In this document: positions 43,494-53,555 of the stretch, piece by piece
Position numbering within the stretch: the stretch's first letter is position 1
How the letters are laid out: each line of letters starts with the position of its first letter
Translations under genes and position numbers: made by a program
Source: DATAES01 sp963721305
GTDB taxonomy: Bacteria > Actinomycetota > Acidimicrobiia > Acidimicrobiales > JACDCH01
DNA length: 64,000 bases
Reading direction: 5' to 3'
Assembly: GCA_963721305.1 (NCBI GenBank)
Contig: CAVRIR010000006.1
Location: 700,039-764,038 of the forward strand
The notes under the pieces: generated by a model
Database searches by the model: none
What the model saw: only the letters and a program-made list of their open reading frames with translations
What the model was told of the DNA's origin: nothing

Positions 43494-44945
43494 TCAGTCT
43501 CCCGGTTCGGTCGCGGTAGGCGCATACGTGCGCGCGCGTTCGGCCGGCGATACGCGAGCCGCCAGCTCGTCGATCCTCTTCAATGCGGGAAACACGGCTG
43601 TGATGAAGCGGCCTTGAAGCTCCGCGACCGCCGCTTGGTCCGGATCACGCGTGAGATAACCGAGGAGGTTGAGGCGCGACGCGTCGAGCCACGCCTGCAC
43701 GTCGGGCGCGTCTTGCCACTCGAGCTCGGTCTGTATGCCGGCGAGGATGGTGCGCAACCAGTCGAACGGCGTGTGCGGCCACGGATTCGGCCGGCAGATG
43801 CGGTTCTTCTCCGCAATTGTGCGCCCGCTCGCCTCGACGAAGCCGATCAGAGCCGCTGAAATGGACAGACTCACACGCGAGACCACCTGTAGCGTGATGG
43901 CGTCGTCCGTAAAAATCGGCTTCGGCGGGTTGTCGCTCAACCCGGCCGACGCGCAGTGGACATGGAGGAACTCGGGACTGGTCGGGATCGACCCGTGCTC
44001 CAACAAGATCTCGTTGGCCTGGATCCGAACGACGTGCCCAAGGCGAATGACGTTCTCGATCCCTTGCAGTTGCTGCAGCTCGCCGAGACTGACCGTGCCG
44101 CCCTTCATCATCGTCGGCTGAACCATGCGGTCAGTGCGGAACATCACCTCCCGCTCCTCCAGCCGGTCGTAAATCTCCTCGATCGTGTCGCATGCCGCGA
44201 TCGCCTCTAGCTCGACGACAACACCCTCGAACGTGAGGACGACGCCATCTCCCGGTTGGAAGTATGCGCGGTTCAGGATCCACGAATCGCGGGGACGGAT
44301 CCACCTGATGACCTCAGGTGGCGTTCCCTGGTCGAGCAGCCAGCAGACGGCATCCAGCGCGGTCTTCCCGCCGCCGATGATCACGTAGCCCGTCGGCGGC
44401 TCCTGCACCATCGCCAGCTCGCCGACGGGTATGCAGCGGACGCCGTCGCCCACGTCGAACGGCGGCGGCTCACGGGCCGGAACCTGCGAGGCCATGTACG
44501 TCGCATCCACGACGCGACGCCGCACTGACACCTCGGTGATCTCGTCGGTCAATCGCGAACGAAACCGTCCTTCGCCCTCGTAATCGCACATCGGGAAGAA
44601 GCGCACACGACCGGAGGCGCGCAGACGGTGGCGCATGATCTCGTCGTAGTAGCCGCAGATCTCGGTTCCGCTCGCCCGCTCGTAGAATCCGGCGTCGCGG
44701 TCGCCGTCGGGTTCACGGCGATCCTGTCCGAGCGGCGTCGAGTTCACGCCATAATTCATCGACGGCTGGTGCAATTGCACGAACGGATATGCATCGAGCC
44801 AGTGTCCGCCAGCGCGGTGGCGACGCTCGACCATCACGATGTCGGCGTCGGAGTGGTCGATCAGGCTGTCGACGAACCCCATGCCCATTGCCCCGGCGCC
44901 GACGACCAGATAGTCCGTCTCGAGTCCCCGTCGCTCGCCCACCAC
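43494..44945 (-). CDS. FAD-dependent oxidoreductase (flavin monooxygenase-like)
   Basis: A 483-residue flavoprotein. FAD-binding TDYLVVGAGAMGMGFVDSLI near the N-terminus, ERRHRAGGHWLDAYPFVQLH (flavin site, FMO-like), and a second nucleotide-binding GYVIIGGGKTALDAVCWLLD near residue 185. The C-terminal part contains DWLRTILAGIQTELEW. It probably binds NADPH and FAD in the cytoplasm; the substrate is unknown. GTG 44945 begins just before the FAD motif; no good ribosome site is visible and the promoter region (44946-45239) shows no further gene. Confidence 0.83.
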   Translation of the reverse strand: MVGERRGLETDYLVVGAGAMGMGFVDSLIDHSDADIVMVERRHRAGGHWLDAYPFVQLHQPSMNYGVNSTPLGQDRREPDGDRDAGFYERASGTEICGYYDEIMRHRLRASGRVRFFPMCDYEGEGRFRSRLTDEITEVSVRRRVVDATYMASQVPAREPPPFDVGDGVRCIPVGELAMVQEPPTGYVIIGGGKTALDAVCWLLDQGTPPEVIRWIRPRDSWILNRAYFQPGDGVVLTFEGVVVELEAIAACDTIEEIYDRLEEREVMFRTDRMVQPTMMKGGTVSLGELQQLQGIENVIRLGHVVRIQANEILLEHGSIPTSPEFLHVHCASAGLSDNPPKPIFTDDAITLQVVSRVSLSISAALIGFVEASGRTIAEKNRICRPNPWPHTPFDWLRTILAGIQTELEWQDAPDVQAWLDASRLNLLGYLTRDPDQAAVAELQGRFITAVFPALKRIDELAARVSPAERARTYAPTATEPGD

Positions 44946-45239
44946 GGAGGCACGCTACAGAAGATCCGCTCCGAGCCGCCCGGCAACCTGGCCGCGCCGC
45001 CCACGGATCAACCCCGAAGCACTACCTGCTTTACCACGCGAGGCGAGTCATGGCCGTCATGGGCGCACCACATCAAATCGGTCAGGCTGGCACCGACGGG
45101 GCCACTGACCGATAGGAGCGGAGGCACGCAGCGCGGTCACCGGCAACGTTCCGGGTTCGGCATCTTCACGTCGGCGTAGCCAGCAAGTCGTGGCCTCCGA
45201 GGTCGACCGGCAGAGCTTGTACATCCGGGTGCATGACGC

Positions 45240-45435
45240 GCTCGGTGTTGTCGGCCGAGGTGTGCGGCGACAGCGCCCCGACGGTCATGCACCAGGCCGT
45301 CGGGATGAGGATGGGTTACCCGGACTGCGCCCGCCTGGCAGCGCTGGAGGCACTGCGAGCACGTCGGAGCAGGCAGGCCAGAACATCTTGAGCGTGGCCG
45401 TCGATGTGGTCCGACGCCGGTTCCAGCCCGCCTGA
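45240..45435 (+). pseudogene. remnant of a GAF-ANTAR gene (ANTAR domain)
   Basis: VMHQAVGMRMGYPDCARLAA and LEALRAR lie in one frame; SEQAGQNILSVAVDVVRRRF then follows in another and ends at 45435. Joined, they match the ANTAR domain of the intact gene at 7.2 kb (VVHQAAGMM, LIRLRAHAF, LDVAADVVARELRF). The GAF part is not visible upstream. Confidence 0.6.
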
Positions 45436-45649
45436 CGCGACGAAGGCCCCGGTTTCAGGGGAGTCCAACCCCCTCCGGAGCCCTCAGGGCCAGTACGCCC
45501 CGTTCTCAGCTGAGCGCTCGCCAGAGCGCCGCCGGAATAGGGATGCACCTGTTCGCAGTATGCGCCGTGCGTCAAGGTAACAACCGCGAAGAAGGCCCAG
45601 CGCCGCAACGCGTTGGCGTAAACCCGCACATCAGGTCCGCGCCAGGGCC

Positions 45650-45679
45650 GTGCCCCTTGGAGTGGTGGGAAATGAGAGC
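45650..45679. repeat. left inverted repeat of IS256 element
   Basis: Core CCTTGGAGTGGTGGGAAATG; pairs with 47116-47145 on the other strand. Confidence 0.8.
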
Positions 45680-45717
45680 GTCGATGTGATCGTCGACGTT
45701 GGTGTGGCTGCTGCTGG

Positions 45718-46967
45718 TTATCCGGCGAGCAGCTCGTTGGTTCTCGGTCCCACCTCCTTCGTGTCTCGTCATCGTTGTCGATCTCGTAGAGCTTCGCCAT
45801 CGAGCCTTCGGACAGGTAGCGGCGGTCGGTGACTTGCCACTCGTCGTGGACCTCGAGCAGCACCGATCCGGCGAGGCGGAGCACGCCGGCTTCGTTGGGG
45901 AAGATGCCCGACGACGTTGGTGCGCCGCTTGATCTCCTTGTTGACGCGCTCGAGCGGGTTGGTCGACCAGATCTTGCGCCAGTGCGCTTGCGGGAAGGAT
46001 GCGAACGCGCAGATGTCGACGGCGGCGTCGCGCAACATGGTCTCGACGGCGGGGAACTGGCGGCCCAGCTTCTCGGCGATCGAGTCGAGCTGATCAGCGA
46101 CGGCAGCGGCGTCGGGTTGAGCGAAGATCGTGCGGATCGCGGCGGCGACCATCTCCGCGGATCCCTTCGGCACTTTGGCCAACACGTTGCGCGAGAAGTG
46201 CACCCGGCATCGTTGCCAGGCGGCGCCGAGCATGACCTTGTCGATCGATGCACGAAGACCTTCGTGGGCGTCGGAGATCACCAGGCGCACACCAGCGAGA
46301 CCGCGTGCGACGCAGCGACCGCAGGAAGCTACGTCCAGAACGCTTTGTCTTCGCTGTCGCCGACGGCGAGGCCGAGGACTTCGCGGTTGCCGTCAGCGGC
46401 GACACCGGTGGCCACGATGATCGCCTTCGACACCACCCGGGCGCCTTCATGGGCTTTGACATAGGTCGCGTCCAAGAACACGTAGGGGAACTCGATGTGA
46501 TCCAGGCGGCGTTCGCGGAACTCGGCGACCGCGCCATCGAGCTCGGCGCAGATACGCGACACCTGACTCTTCGACACTCCCGCGTCGATCCCGAGCGCGT
46601 TCACGAGATCATCGACCTTGCGGGTGCTGACACCGTGCACGAACGCTTCCATGATCACCGCCCACAACGCCCGGTCGATCCGCCGGCGCGGCTCCAACAA
46701 GCTCGGGTAGAAGCTGCCCTCCCGCAGCTTCGGGATCGACAACTCCACATCACCGGCTTTCGTCGACAACAACCGGGCCCGGTTGCCGTTGCGGTGCGTC
46801 GTGCGCGTCTCGGTTCGCTCATAACGAGACGCGCCGATCACCTGAGTGGCTTCGAGATCGATCAACGCTTGCAGCACGAGCTGCATCGCGTCGCGGAACA
46901 CATCCATGTCACCGCCGGCGCGCAACGCGTCGAGCAGGTCGGTAAGGGCAGACTGTTCAAGGGCCAT
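45718..46967 (-). pseudogene. IS256-family transposase, frameshifted
   Basis: ATG 46967 (MALEQSALTDLLDALRAGGD). The first frame has RTTHRNGNRARLLSTKAGDV, SIPKLREGSFYPSLLEPRRR, GVSTRKVDDLVNALGIDAGV and YVFLDATYVKAHEG, the DDE first Asp region. The second frame begins RLVISDAHEGLRASIDKVM (second Asp) and includes WSTNPLERVNKEIKRRTNVV (Glu region). The third resumes IFPNEAGVLRLAGSVLLEVH and a last shift leads to the stop near 45718. Breaks near 46320, 45910 and 45770. All DDE residues remain, but no single frame encodes an active enzyme. Confidence 0.85.
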
Positions 46968-47115
46968 CGTGGCGTTCTCCTTCGTGAACCCGGCTAGGAA
47001 CACGTCGAAGATCACGCGATGGCCCCCACTGATGGTGGACCCTCGCCAAACCGGCCCCTCAGATCGCCGGAGAGCCCCTCGAAGAACTCCGCCGGCACAT
47101 CAGTGCCGGACCTCA

Positions 47116-47145
47116 GCCCTCAAATCCCACCACTCCAGGGGTCAC
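47116..47145. repeat. right inverted repeat of IS256 element
   Basis: Core AAATCCCACCACTCCAGGGG; reverse complement of the left end with five mismatches over 30 bases. Confidence 0.8.
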
Positions 47146-47251
47146 CAACGGTGCTGTGCGCAGACCGTGGTGCTGCCGCACATTCTGGGACGCGGCGCAG
47201 GCCCGCGCACATCGCATGCAGACGCCGAATCGGGTCACTGTGTTGGCCCGC

Positions 47252-48474
47252 TCATACCGTTCGCAGTGCCACGGTGGGCGGCATCCGGGACGCTCGAACG
47301 GCCGGCATCAGGCCGGCGAACGCGCCGATCAGGATGGCCGAGGCGATGCCGCCCGACCACGCCTCGACGGGGATCACGACGGCCCAGCTCTTCGAGCTGG
47401 CGTACACGGCCGTTGCCGCGGCCCCGGCCAGCACGCCGACGACGCCGCCGATGACGGCGAGCAGGATCGACTCGGCGAGGAACTGCGTCCGGATCTGGCC
47501 CTTCGTCGCACCGAGGGCGCGACGGAGGCCGATCTCCGAGCGGCGTTCCAGCACCGAGATGATCATGATGTTGGCGACGCCGACGGCACCCACGATCAGT
47601 GCCACCACGCCGAGCCCGAGGAAGAGGCTGTCGAACGCCCCCGCCGCGGCGGCCCGGGCGGTGAGCACGTCGGACGGCTGGCTGACGTTCACCTCGTTCG
47701 GTGCCTCGGGGTTGGCGGTCTGCGCGAGCAGCGACTGCACCGCCGCCTCGTGACCGGTGGCGGCGCGCACGTAGATCGAGCTCGGCGGGCCGGCCTTCTC
47801 CTCGCCGCGGACCATGCTGACGTAGCCGAGGTACGTCTGGGCGGCCGGATAGCCGATCAGGGCGCTGTTGTCGATGTCGGGCGCCAGCGGCGAGGGCTTC
47901 AGGATGCCCGCGACGTTGAACCACTGGCCGTCCCAGCCAGATCCGCTGATCCGGGTAGACCCGGTCGATGCCCAGCTGTTGCGCGGCGACCGAGCCGAGC
48001 ACCGCGACCGGCTCGCGGGCGGTGCCCTCGTTGAGCCAGTCGCCGCGTGCGACGCCGGTGCCGAGCACGGACAGCAGGTTCAGGCTGGTGGCCCGCACCT
48101 GCGAGGCCACCGCTGTTGCCGCCGGGATCATCGAGTTCCGGTAGACCTTCTCGTCCTTCATCAGGCCGGTGTGCGCCACCTGTTGGACGTCGTCCAGGAG
48201 GGTGATCCGCGCCGGCGCTTCGAGGGGCAGCTGCGCCGGCCCGCCGGTGAGGCTCTGTCCGGCCTCGACGGTCAGCAGGTTCGTGCCGAGCCGGTCGATC
48301 TCGGCGAGCAGCCCGGCCTGCGAGGAGGACGGACAACCCGAGGACCGCCACGATCGCCGCCGTTCCGATCGCGATCCCGAGCGCGGACAGCGCGGCGCGC
48401 AGCGGCCGGGCGCGCAGCCCGACACTCGCCACCCGCAGCCCGTCCTTCAGCCGCAATCGTCCGCCGGCACTCAC
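47252..48474 (-). pseudogene. MacB-like ABC exporter permease (FtsX domain), frameshifted
   Basis: GTG 48474 overlaps the ATPase stop (GTGA). Frame one: LKDGLRVASVGLRARPLRAA, LSALGIAIGTAAIVAVLGLS. A shift near 48330 leads to LLAEIDRLGTNLLTVEAGQS and STVGGP-like periplasmic sequence. A second shift near 47945 leads to WDGQWFNVAGILKPSPLAPD, then VALIVGAVGVANIMIISVLE, RRSEIGLRRALGATKGQIRT and the end PPTVALRTV. Corrected length is about 405 residues, four helices with a large external domain, as in MacB-type permeases. Confidence 0.8.
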
Positions 48475-49201
48475 GACCGTCCGTCGCCGCACGTCCACGG
48501 CGCCACGGACGCCGATCGCGTCCGGTATCGGAGACCACCTGGCCGTCGAGCATCCGGATCTGGCGAGGCAGCTGATCGGCGAGGCCCGCGTCGTGCGTGA
48601 TCATGATGATGGTGGCGCCGGCGGCGTTGAGCTCGCGGATGAGCTCCATGATCGATGCGCCGGTGGTGCTGTCGAGGTTCCCGGTCGGTTCGTCGGCGAG
48701 CACGATCGCCGGACGCCCGACGAGGGCCCGGGCGATCGCCACCCGCTGCCGCTCCCCTCCGGAGAGCTTGGTGGGCTTGAAGGTCGCGCGTTCGGAGAGG
48801 CCGACCCGTTCGAGCGCCTCGTCGGCGCGCCGGTACCGCTCGGCGGCGGGGACGCCGGCGTAGAGCAACCCGTCGGCGACGTTCTCGCGCACCGTGGCGT
48901 GTTCGGCCAGGAAGAACTGCTGGAAGACGAACCCGATCTCCCGGGCCCGCAGCCGCGACAGCTCGCGGTCGCTCAGCCGCGCCGCGTCGACCCCACCGAT
49001 CCGGACCACGCCACTGCTGGGCCGCTCCAGCGTCCCGATGACGTGCAGGAGCGTGGACTTGCCCGACCCGGAGGGCCCGACGATCGCCACCAGCTCGCCC
49101 CGCCGGACGGAGAAGGACACCCCGCGGAGGGCGGCCACCGGCGGCTGCTCGCCGTAGACCTTGGTCACCCCGTCCAGCTCCAGAACCGGTTCGCCGCTCA
49201 T
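48471..49201 (-). CDS. MacB-like ABC exporter ATPase
   Basis: About 243 residues: LELDGVTKVYGEQPPVAALR, Walker A GPSGSGKSTLLHVIGTLERP, Q-loop IGFVFQQFFLAEHATVREN, signature LSGGERQRVAIARALVGRPA, Walker B IVLADEPTGNLDSTTG, THDAGLADQLP. ATG 49201 overlaps the adaptor stop. The core is unbroken, but the last 20 residues only reach the stop at 48471 (overlapping the permease start) if one base is shifted near 48530; otherwise the frame runs on into the permease gene. It powers a tripartite-like or lipoprotein-type exporter. Confidence 0.8.
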
Positions 49202-50297
49202 GACGACGGCACCACCACGCGATCGCCTTCGCGCAGATCGCCCTCGACCTGGACTCGTCCGCCGGCGGTGTCGAACAGGCCCAGCGTGCACCGCGACCAG
49301 CTCGCGTCGCCCGCCGTCGCGCACGACCTCGACCGCGAACCCGCCGCCGGACTTCCCGACGAGCGCGGTGACCGGGACGCTCAGCGCGCTCGTCCACTCC
49401 CGCGGTCGTGATCTCCACCTGGACCGGGGCCTGGTCGAGCCCGCGTGCCTTCGCCGGGTCGTCGAGGCTGATGTAGGCCGGGATGGTCGCGTCCCCGGCG
49501 CTGCCGTTCTGGCCCGGCAGGGACCTGGGCGACTCGTCCCGAGCCGGTCCACCTTTCCCGTCACCGACGTGTTGCCCGGCAGCGTGATCTGCGCACGGTC
49601 GCCCTGCTTCACCTCGCCCTGCTGCGACGGGTCGAGGTCCACCTGCACCTCGGGCGTGTCGGAGGTGGCCTGCGCGACCGGTGCACCCGGCTGGGCGGAT
49701 CCACCGAGCTCGCCGGTCACCTTGGCGATCCGCACCGACTCGGGCAGGAAGACCGCATCACCGAGAGCCAGCGCTCCGGTCACGTCCACGCCCTTGTCGC
49801 GCTGGAGCACCTCGAGCGCCTTCTCCGTCTGCGCGGTGAAGGCGTTGTCGTCGGGATCGATGCTGCGCCGGCGGCGTAGCCGAGGTCGTGCAGGTTCGCG
49901 GTTGAGCTGACGGACGTCGTCGCCCGCATCGCCGCTGCGCAGGTCGCGGTAGGCCGGGACCGTGCCGCACAGCAGCAGCACCGGGTTGTCGTCCACCCGA
50001 TAGAGCACGTCGCCGCAGGCGACCTTGTCGCCGTCGTCGGGCAGCTCGGTGTAGGTCCCGCGGGCCTGGTTGATCACGGAGTACGGCGAGCCGTCCGATC
50101 GCGCCCGATAGGTCAGGGTCCCGTCCAGGGAGACCATGGCCGAGAGGCTTCCCCTTCTCCACCTTCGCGGTGTTCGGCGGCGGCTCCTGCGCGGCCGAGG
50201 TCGCGTGCGTCGCACCGGACGTGACGACCACGCCGCCGGTGGCGGTTACGGCAACCAGGACGGCCGCTCCGGCCAGCACCCACGTCTTCCGCTTCAC
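49198..50297 (-). pseudogene. MacA-like membrane-fusion/adaptor protein with peptidoglycan-binding-like insert, frameshifted
   Basis: GTG 50297: membrane anchor WVLAGAAVLVAVTATGGVVV. In later frames: VSLDGTLTYRARSDGSPYSV, NQARGTYTELPDDGDKVACG, YRVDDNPVLLLCGTVPAYRD (lipoyl-like), LEVLQRDKGVDVTGALALGD (peptidoglycan-binding-like), ALSVPVTALVGKSGGGFAVE, GDLREGDRVVVPSS and stop 49198. At least four shifts (near 50130, 49890, 49510, 49290). Partner of the MacB-like ATPase and permease downstream; corrected length is about 365 residues. Confidence 0.75.
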
Positions 50298-50829
50298 CGC
50301 TGGCCCCCCAGCTGCGGCGACCAGGACATCGCGGCACTTGTCGCATCGCGGCGTTGGAACCCCGGAATGTTCCGAGCACCCCTCCCTGCGGCGGATGGGA
50401 TTTGATTCGTGTCGATGAGGGGCCCATCTTCGGTGGGGTCCGGGAAGTCCTTCACGCCGTTGTCGCGCATGCACTGGGCGAACTTGAGGGCCGCCTTCTG
50501 CTGCTCGGGACTCCTCTTGCTGCCCGTGAACCCCGCTGGCTCGAGGTCCTTGCACGCGCTGATGGCCTGCTTGAACGCCGCGGTGTTCGTGTCCAGCGAC
50601 GAGCCGTTCGCGATCTCGATCGATGGTGAGCGCGCCCGACGCGTCCGGGTCCGGGAACTCCTTGACGCCGTTGTCGCGCATGCACTGCGGCGAACTTCAC
50701 CGCCTGCTCGCGATTGGTGGCGGTGTTGGTGCCGGCTGCTGCCGCCGTGGAGCCACTCGAACAGCCCGCGCTGATCAGGGCGACCATGGCGAGAGCGGCC
50801 AGCGGCCGTCGGCCGAGCGTGCTGGTCAT
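50294..50829 (-). pseudogene. small lipoprotein with repeated CMRDNGV motif, frameshifted
   Basis: ATG 50829: signal peptide and lipobox ALAMVALISAGCSSGS. The mature part contains two copies of CMRDNGVKEFPDPDASG / CMRDNGVKDFPDPTEDG in shifted frames, separated by FKQAISACKDLEPAGFTGSK. Such lipoproteins of unknown function sit beside MacAB-like exporters in Actinobacteria. One shift, near 50690, is explained by a single extra base, since the second copy of the motif lacks it. Start overlaps the VanY stop, and the end overlaps the adaptor start (GTGA). Confidence 0.7.
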
Positions 50830-51500
50830 TGCTGCATCCTTGGATCGTGCGTCGGGTCGGCGTACATGGGCGGGCAACCGCGATCGATGGCTTCCGGGCG
50901 CAGCTCGTAGTGCCAGGGTTCGTTGCGGTAGATCTGGCACAGCCCGTACTTGGCGCCGTGTTTGGACAGCCACGCCGTGGCTCGGAAGGCCCGAGGTCGA
51001 CCGCGTCCCCCGACACGTGAGCAGACGTCTTCGGGGTGGCCACCCATCGGGCAGCTTCCTCTTCCGAGCCGTACTTCGAGATCGCCTCATGGAGCAGTTG
51101 TTCCTGGTACGCCGGGGAACGCCAGCCGCTGTCGACGAAGAACGTGACCCCGTCGTCCGCGGCAGCAGTTGCCGCTCGGCGCAGGGCACCGAGCAGAGCC
51201 GGATCGAGGTTGGCCACGCCCGGAACCCCGTCATCGAAGACCGTCGTGCCGTCGGGGACGGCGCCGTCAGCCTCGCCCAGCGCACCATGGTGCTGCACGT
51301 GGCGGGCCGCGAGCGTCGATGGCGCGAGCGGTGGGCCGTCGAGAACGAGAACGCCGACGCCCTCGAGGAGGCCGGCAACTGGTAGCCGACAGCTGCGGCG
51401 ATCGCGGCGAGGACGACAAGGAGGCCGGCGGCACCAATCCTGCGATCCCGAATCTGACGGGTCGCTGGTCGTGCTGGTCGGCGGTGGGCCACACCTCCAT
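50826..51500 (-). pseudogene. VanY-like D,D-carboxypeptidase/peptidase, frameshifted
   Basis: N-terminal anchor AAGLLVVLAAIAAAVGYQLP. In the next frame LRRAATAAADDGVTFFVDSG, WRSPAYQEQLLHEAISKYGS and KTSAHVSGDAVDLGPSEP supply the SxHxxGxAxD zinc motif. In the last frame WLSKHGAKYGLCQIYRNEPW and HYELRPEAI hold the final His and Glu. Shifts near 51390 and 50985. It would trim D-Ala from peptidoglycan stem peptides outside the membrane. Divergent from a two-component system, as in glycopeptide-resistance-type loci, but resistance is not shown. Confidence 0.78.
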
Positions 51501-51585
51501 TCAGGGCAGCGTGGTGTTGCCAGCACGTATGCGGTTTTCGATACGCCGGCGATATGCGCGGGCTCGTAGCATCGGAGCATCGCGG

Positions 51586-52257
51586 GTGTTGATCGTCGAG
51601 GACGAGCCCTACATGGCAGACGCCATCCGCGACGGGCTGCGCCTGGAAGCGATCGCGGCCGACATCGCCGGTGACGGCGACACCGCGCTGGAGCTGCTGA
51701 GCGTCAACGCCTACGACATCGCCGTCCTCGACCGCGACATCCCCGGACCTACCGGTGACGAGATCGCCAGGCGCATCGTCGCCTCCGGCAGCGGCATGCC
51801 GATCCTCATGCTCACCGCGGCCGACCGGCTCGACGACAAGACCTCCGGGTTCGAGCTCGGCGCCGACGACTACCTCACGAAGCCGTTCGAGCTCCAAGAG
51901 CTCGTGCTCCGTCTCCGAGCCCTCGACCGCAGGCGCGCCCACAACCGACCGCCCGTGCGAGAGATCGCAGGTCTGCGGCTGGACCCGTTCCGCCGCGAGG
52001 TCTACCGCGACGGCCGCTACGTCGCGCTCACCCGCAAGCAGTTCGCCGTGCTCGAAGTTCTCGTCGGAGCCGAAGGCGGTGTCGTCAGCGCCGAAGAGCT
52101 ACTGGAGCGGGCGTGGGACGAGAACGCGGACCCGTTCACCAACGCCGTGCGCATCACGGTCTCGGCCCTGCGCAAACGCCTCGGCGAGCCCTGGATCATC
52201 GCCACGGTGCCCGGCGTCGGCTACCGCATCGAGCACAGCACCCGGCACCGCACGTGA
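51586..52257 (+). CDS. OmpR/PhoB-family response regulator
   Basis: A 223-residue regulator: receiver domain (VLIVEDEPYMADAIRDGLRL, phospho-acceptor Asp in DIAVLDRDIPGPTGDE, LTAADRLDDKTSGFELGADD, YLTKPF with Lys) and a winged-helix output domain (LTRKQFAVLEVLVGAEGGVV, NAVRITVSALRKRLGEPWII, TVPGVGYRIEH). GTG 51586 begins the receiver strand. It is followed 11 bases later by its histidine kinase and is divergent from the VanY-like/MacAB-like operon, its likely target. Confidence 0.9.
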   Translation: MLIVEDEPYMADAIRDGLRLEAIAADIAGDGDTALELLSVNAYDIAVLDRDIPGPTGDEIARRIVASGSGMPILMLTAADRLDDKTSGFELGADDYLTKPFELQELVLRLRALDRRRAHNRPPVREIAGLRLDPFRREVYRDGRYVALTRKQFAVLEVLVGAEGGVVSAEELLERAWDENADPFTNAVRITVSALRKRLGEPWIIATVPGVGYRIEHSTRHRT

Positions 52258-52268
52258 GGGAGGCGACC

Positions 52269-53385
52269 GTGGATAGAGCCCCTGGTTTGAGCGTTCGCCT
52301 CAAGCTCACCCTCAGCTACGCCGGCTTCCTCATGCTCGCCGGCGCGTTGCTGCTCGCCGCCGTGTGGCTCTTCCTCCTGCGTTACGTCCCCGACCGCGCG
52401 TTCCTGCTGAACGCCGACACCGAAGCCGACCTTCATGGTGTCTTTCCCGTCCGGTCCAACCTCCTGCACGTCTTCGCTCCGAGGGCCGCCGGCGTGATGG
52501 CGTTCCTGCTGGTGTTCGGTCTCCTGGGAGGATGGATTCTCGCCGGCCGCATGCTCGCCCCTCTGACTCGCATCACGGACGCCACCCGCATGGCCGCGAC
52601 CGGGTCGCTCTCCCACCGGATCGAATTGGAAGGCCGCGAAGACGAGTTCCGCGAACTCGCCGACACCTTCGACGCCATGCTCGCGCGGCTCGAAGCACAC
52701 GTCGCCGAACAGCAGCGATTCGCAGCCAACGCCTCCCACGAACTGCGCACGCCGCTGGCGATCACGCAGACACTTCTCGACGTCGCCCGCAACGATCCGA
52801 ACCGCGACACCGGCGAACTCGTCGACCGCCTCCACGCGGTCAACACCCGAGCGATCGACCTCACCGAAGCATTGCTCCTGCTCAGCCGCGCCGACCAGCG
52901 GTCCTTCACCCGAGAACACGTCGACCTGTCCCTCATCGCGGAAGAAGCGACCGAGACGCTCCTCCCCCTCGCAGAAGAACGCGGCGTCACCATCGAGACC
53001 TCCGGCGACATGGCTCCCACCATCGGCTCACACGCGCTCCTGCTGCAGTTGACCACGAACCTCGTGCACAACGCGATCGTCCACAACCTGCCTGAACAGG
53101 GCACCGTGTGGGTCACGACCAGCGTTGCATCCCAAGAGCGTGGTGCTCACGGTCGAGAACACCGGCGAGAAGCTCACCCCACAGGTGGTTTCCACGCTGG
53201 TCGAGCCGTTTCGTCGCGGCACCGAACGCATACGCACCGACCACGCAGGTGTCGGCCTCGGCCTGGCGATCGTCAAGAGCATCACCCAAGCACACGACGG
53301 AACCCTCACCCTCACCCCCCGGGCGGCTGGCGGGCTCCGCGTCACGGTGCGACTACCCGCCGCGCCACTGCACGATGGCAGATGA
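52269..53385 (+). pseudogene. sensor histidine kinase, one frameshift
   Basis: GTG 52269 has GAGGGAGG at the right distance. Two membrane helices (LSYAGFLMLAGALLLAAVWL and VMAFLLVFGLLGGWILAG), HAMP, the H-box RFAANASHELRTPLAITQTL, and N-box LTTNLVHNAIVHNL in the first frame. After a shift near 53130, SVVLTVENTGEKLTPQVV, PFRRGTERIRTDHAGVGLGL and AIVKSITQAHDGTL supply the D/G/F boxes. All kinase motifs are present once the shift is corrected. Confidence 0.83.
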
Positions 53386-53555
53386 CGGTCACGGGGAAGT
53401 GCCGCACCCCCTGCGGCGCTCGCCGACGGTCTGCGAGGGACGACCGCCCGCTCGTGGACGGATGCGACCGTGCACGGCTCCGATGCGGCTCGAGGTCTGT
53501 TCCGAACGTTCGTCTGGCACGGCCTGGTGCGATTTGATCTCGCAGATCGCGAGGG

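Larger units (their letters stand above)
45650..47145 (-). mobile_element. IS256-family insertion sequence
   Basis: About 1.5 kb, bounded by 30-base imperfect inverted repeats (25 of 30 matching) and filled by a minus-strand IS256-type transposase gene with three frameshifts. No 8-9 base target duplication is seen at the borders (CCAGGGCC left, CAACGGTG right), so the flanks may have rearranged since insertion. It separates the clean region on the left from the frameshift-rich block on the right. Confidence 0.85.

Noticed and set aside
45642..47153. Target-site duplication around the IS256 element
   Set aside because: The eight bases on each side (CCAGGGCC and CAACGGTG) do not match.
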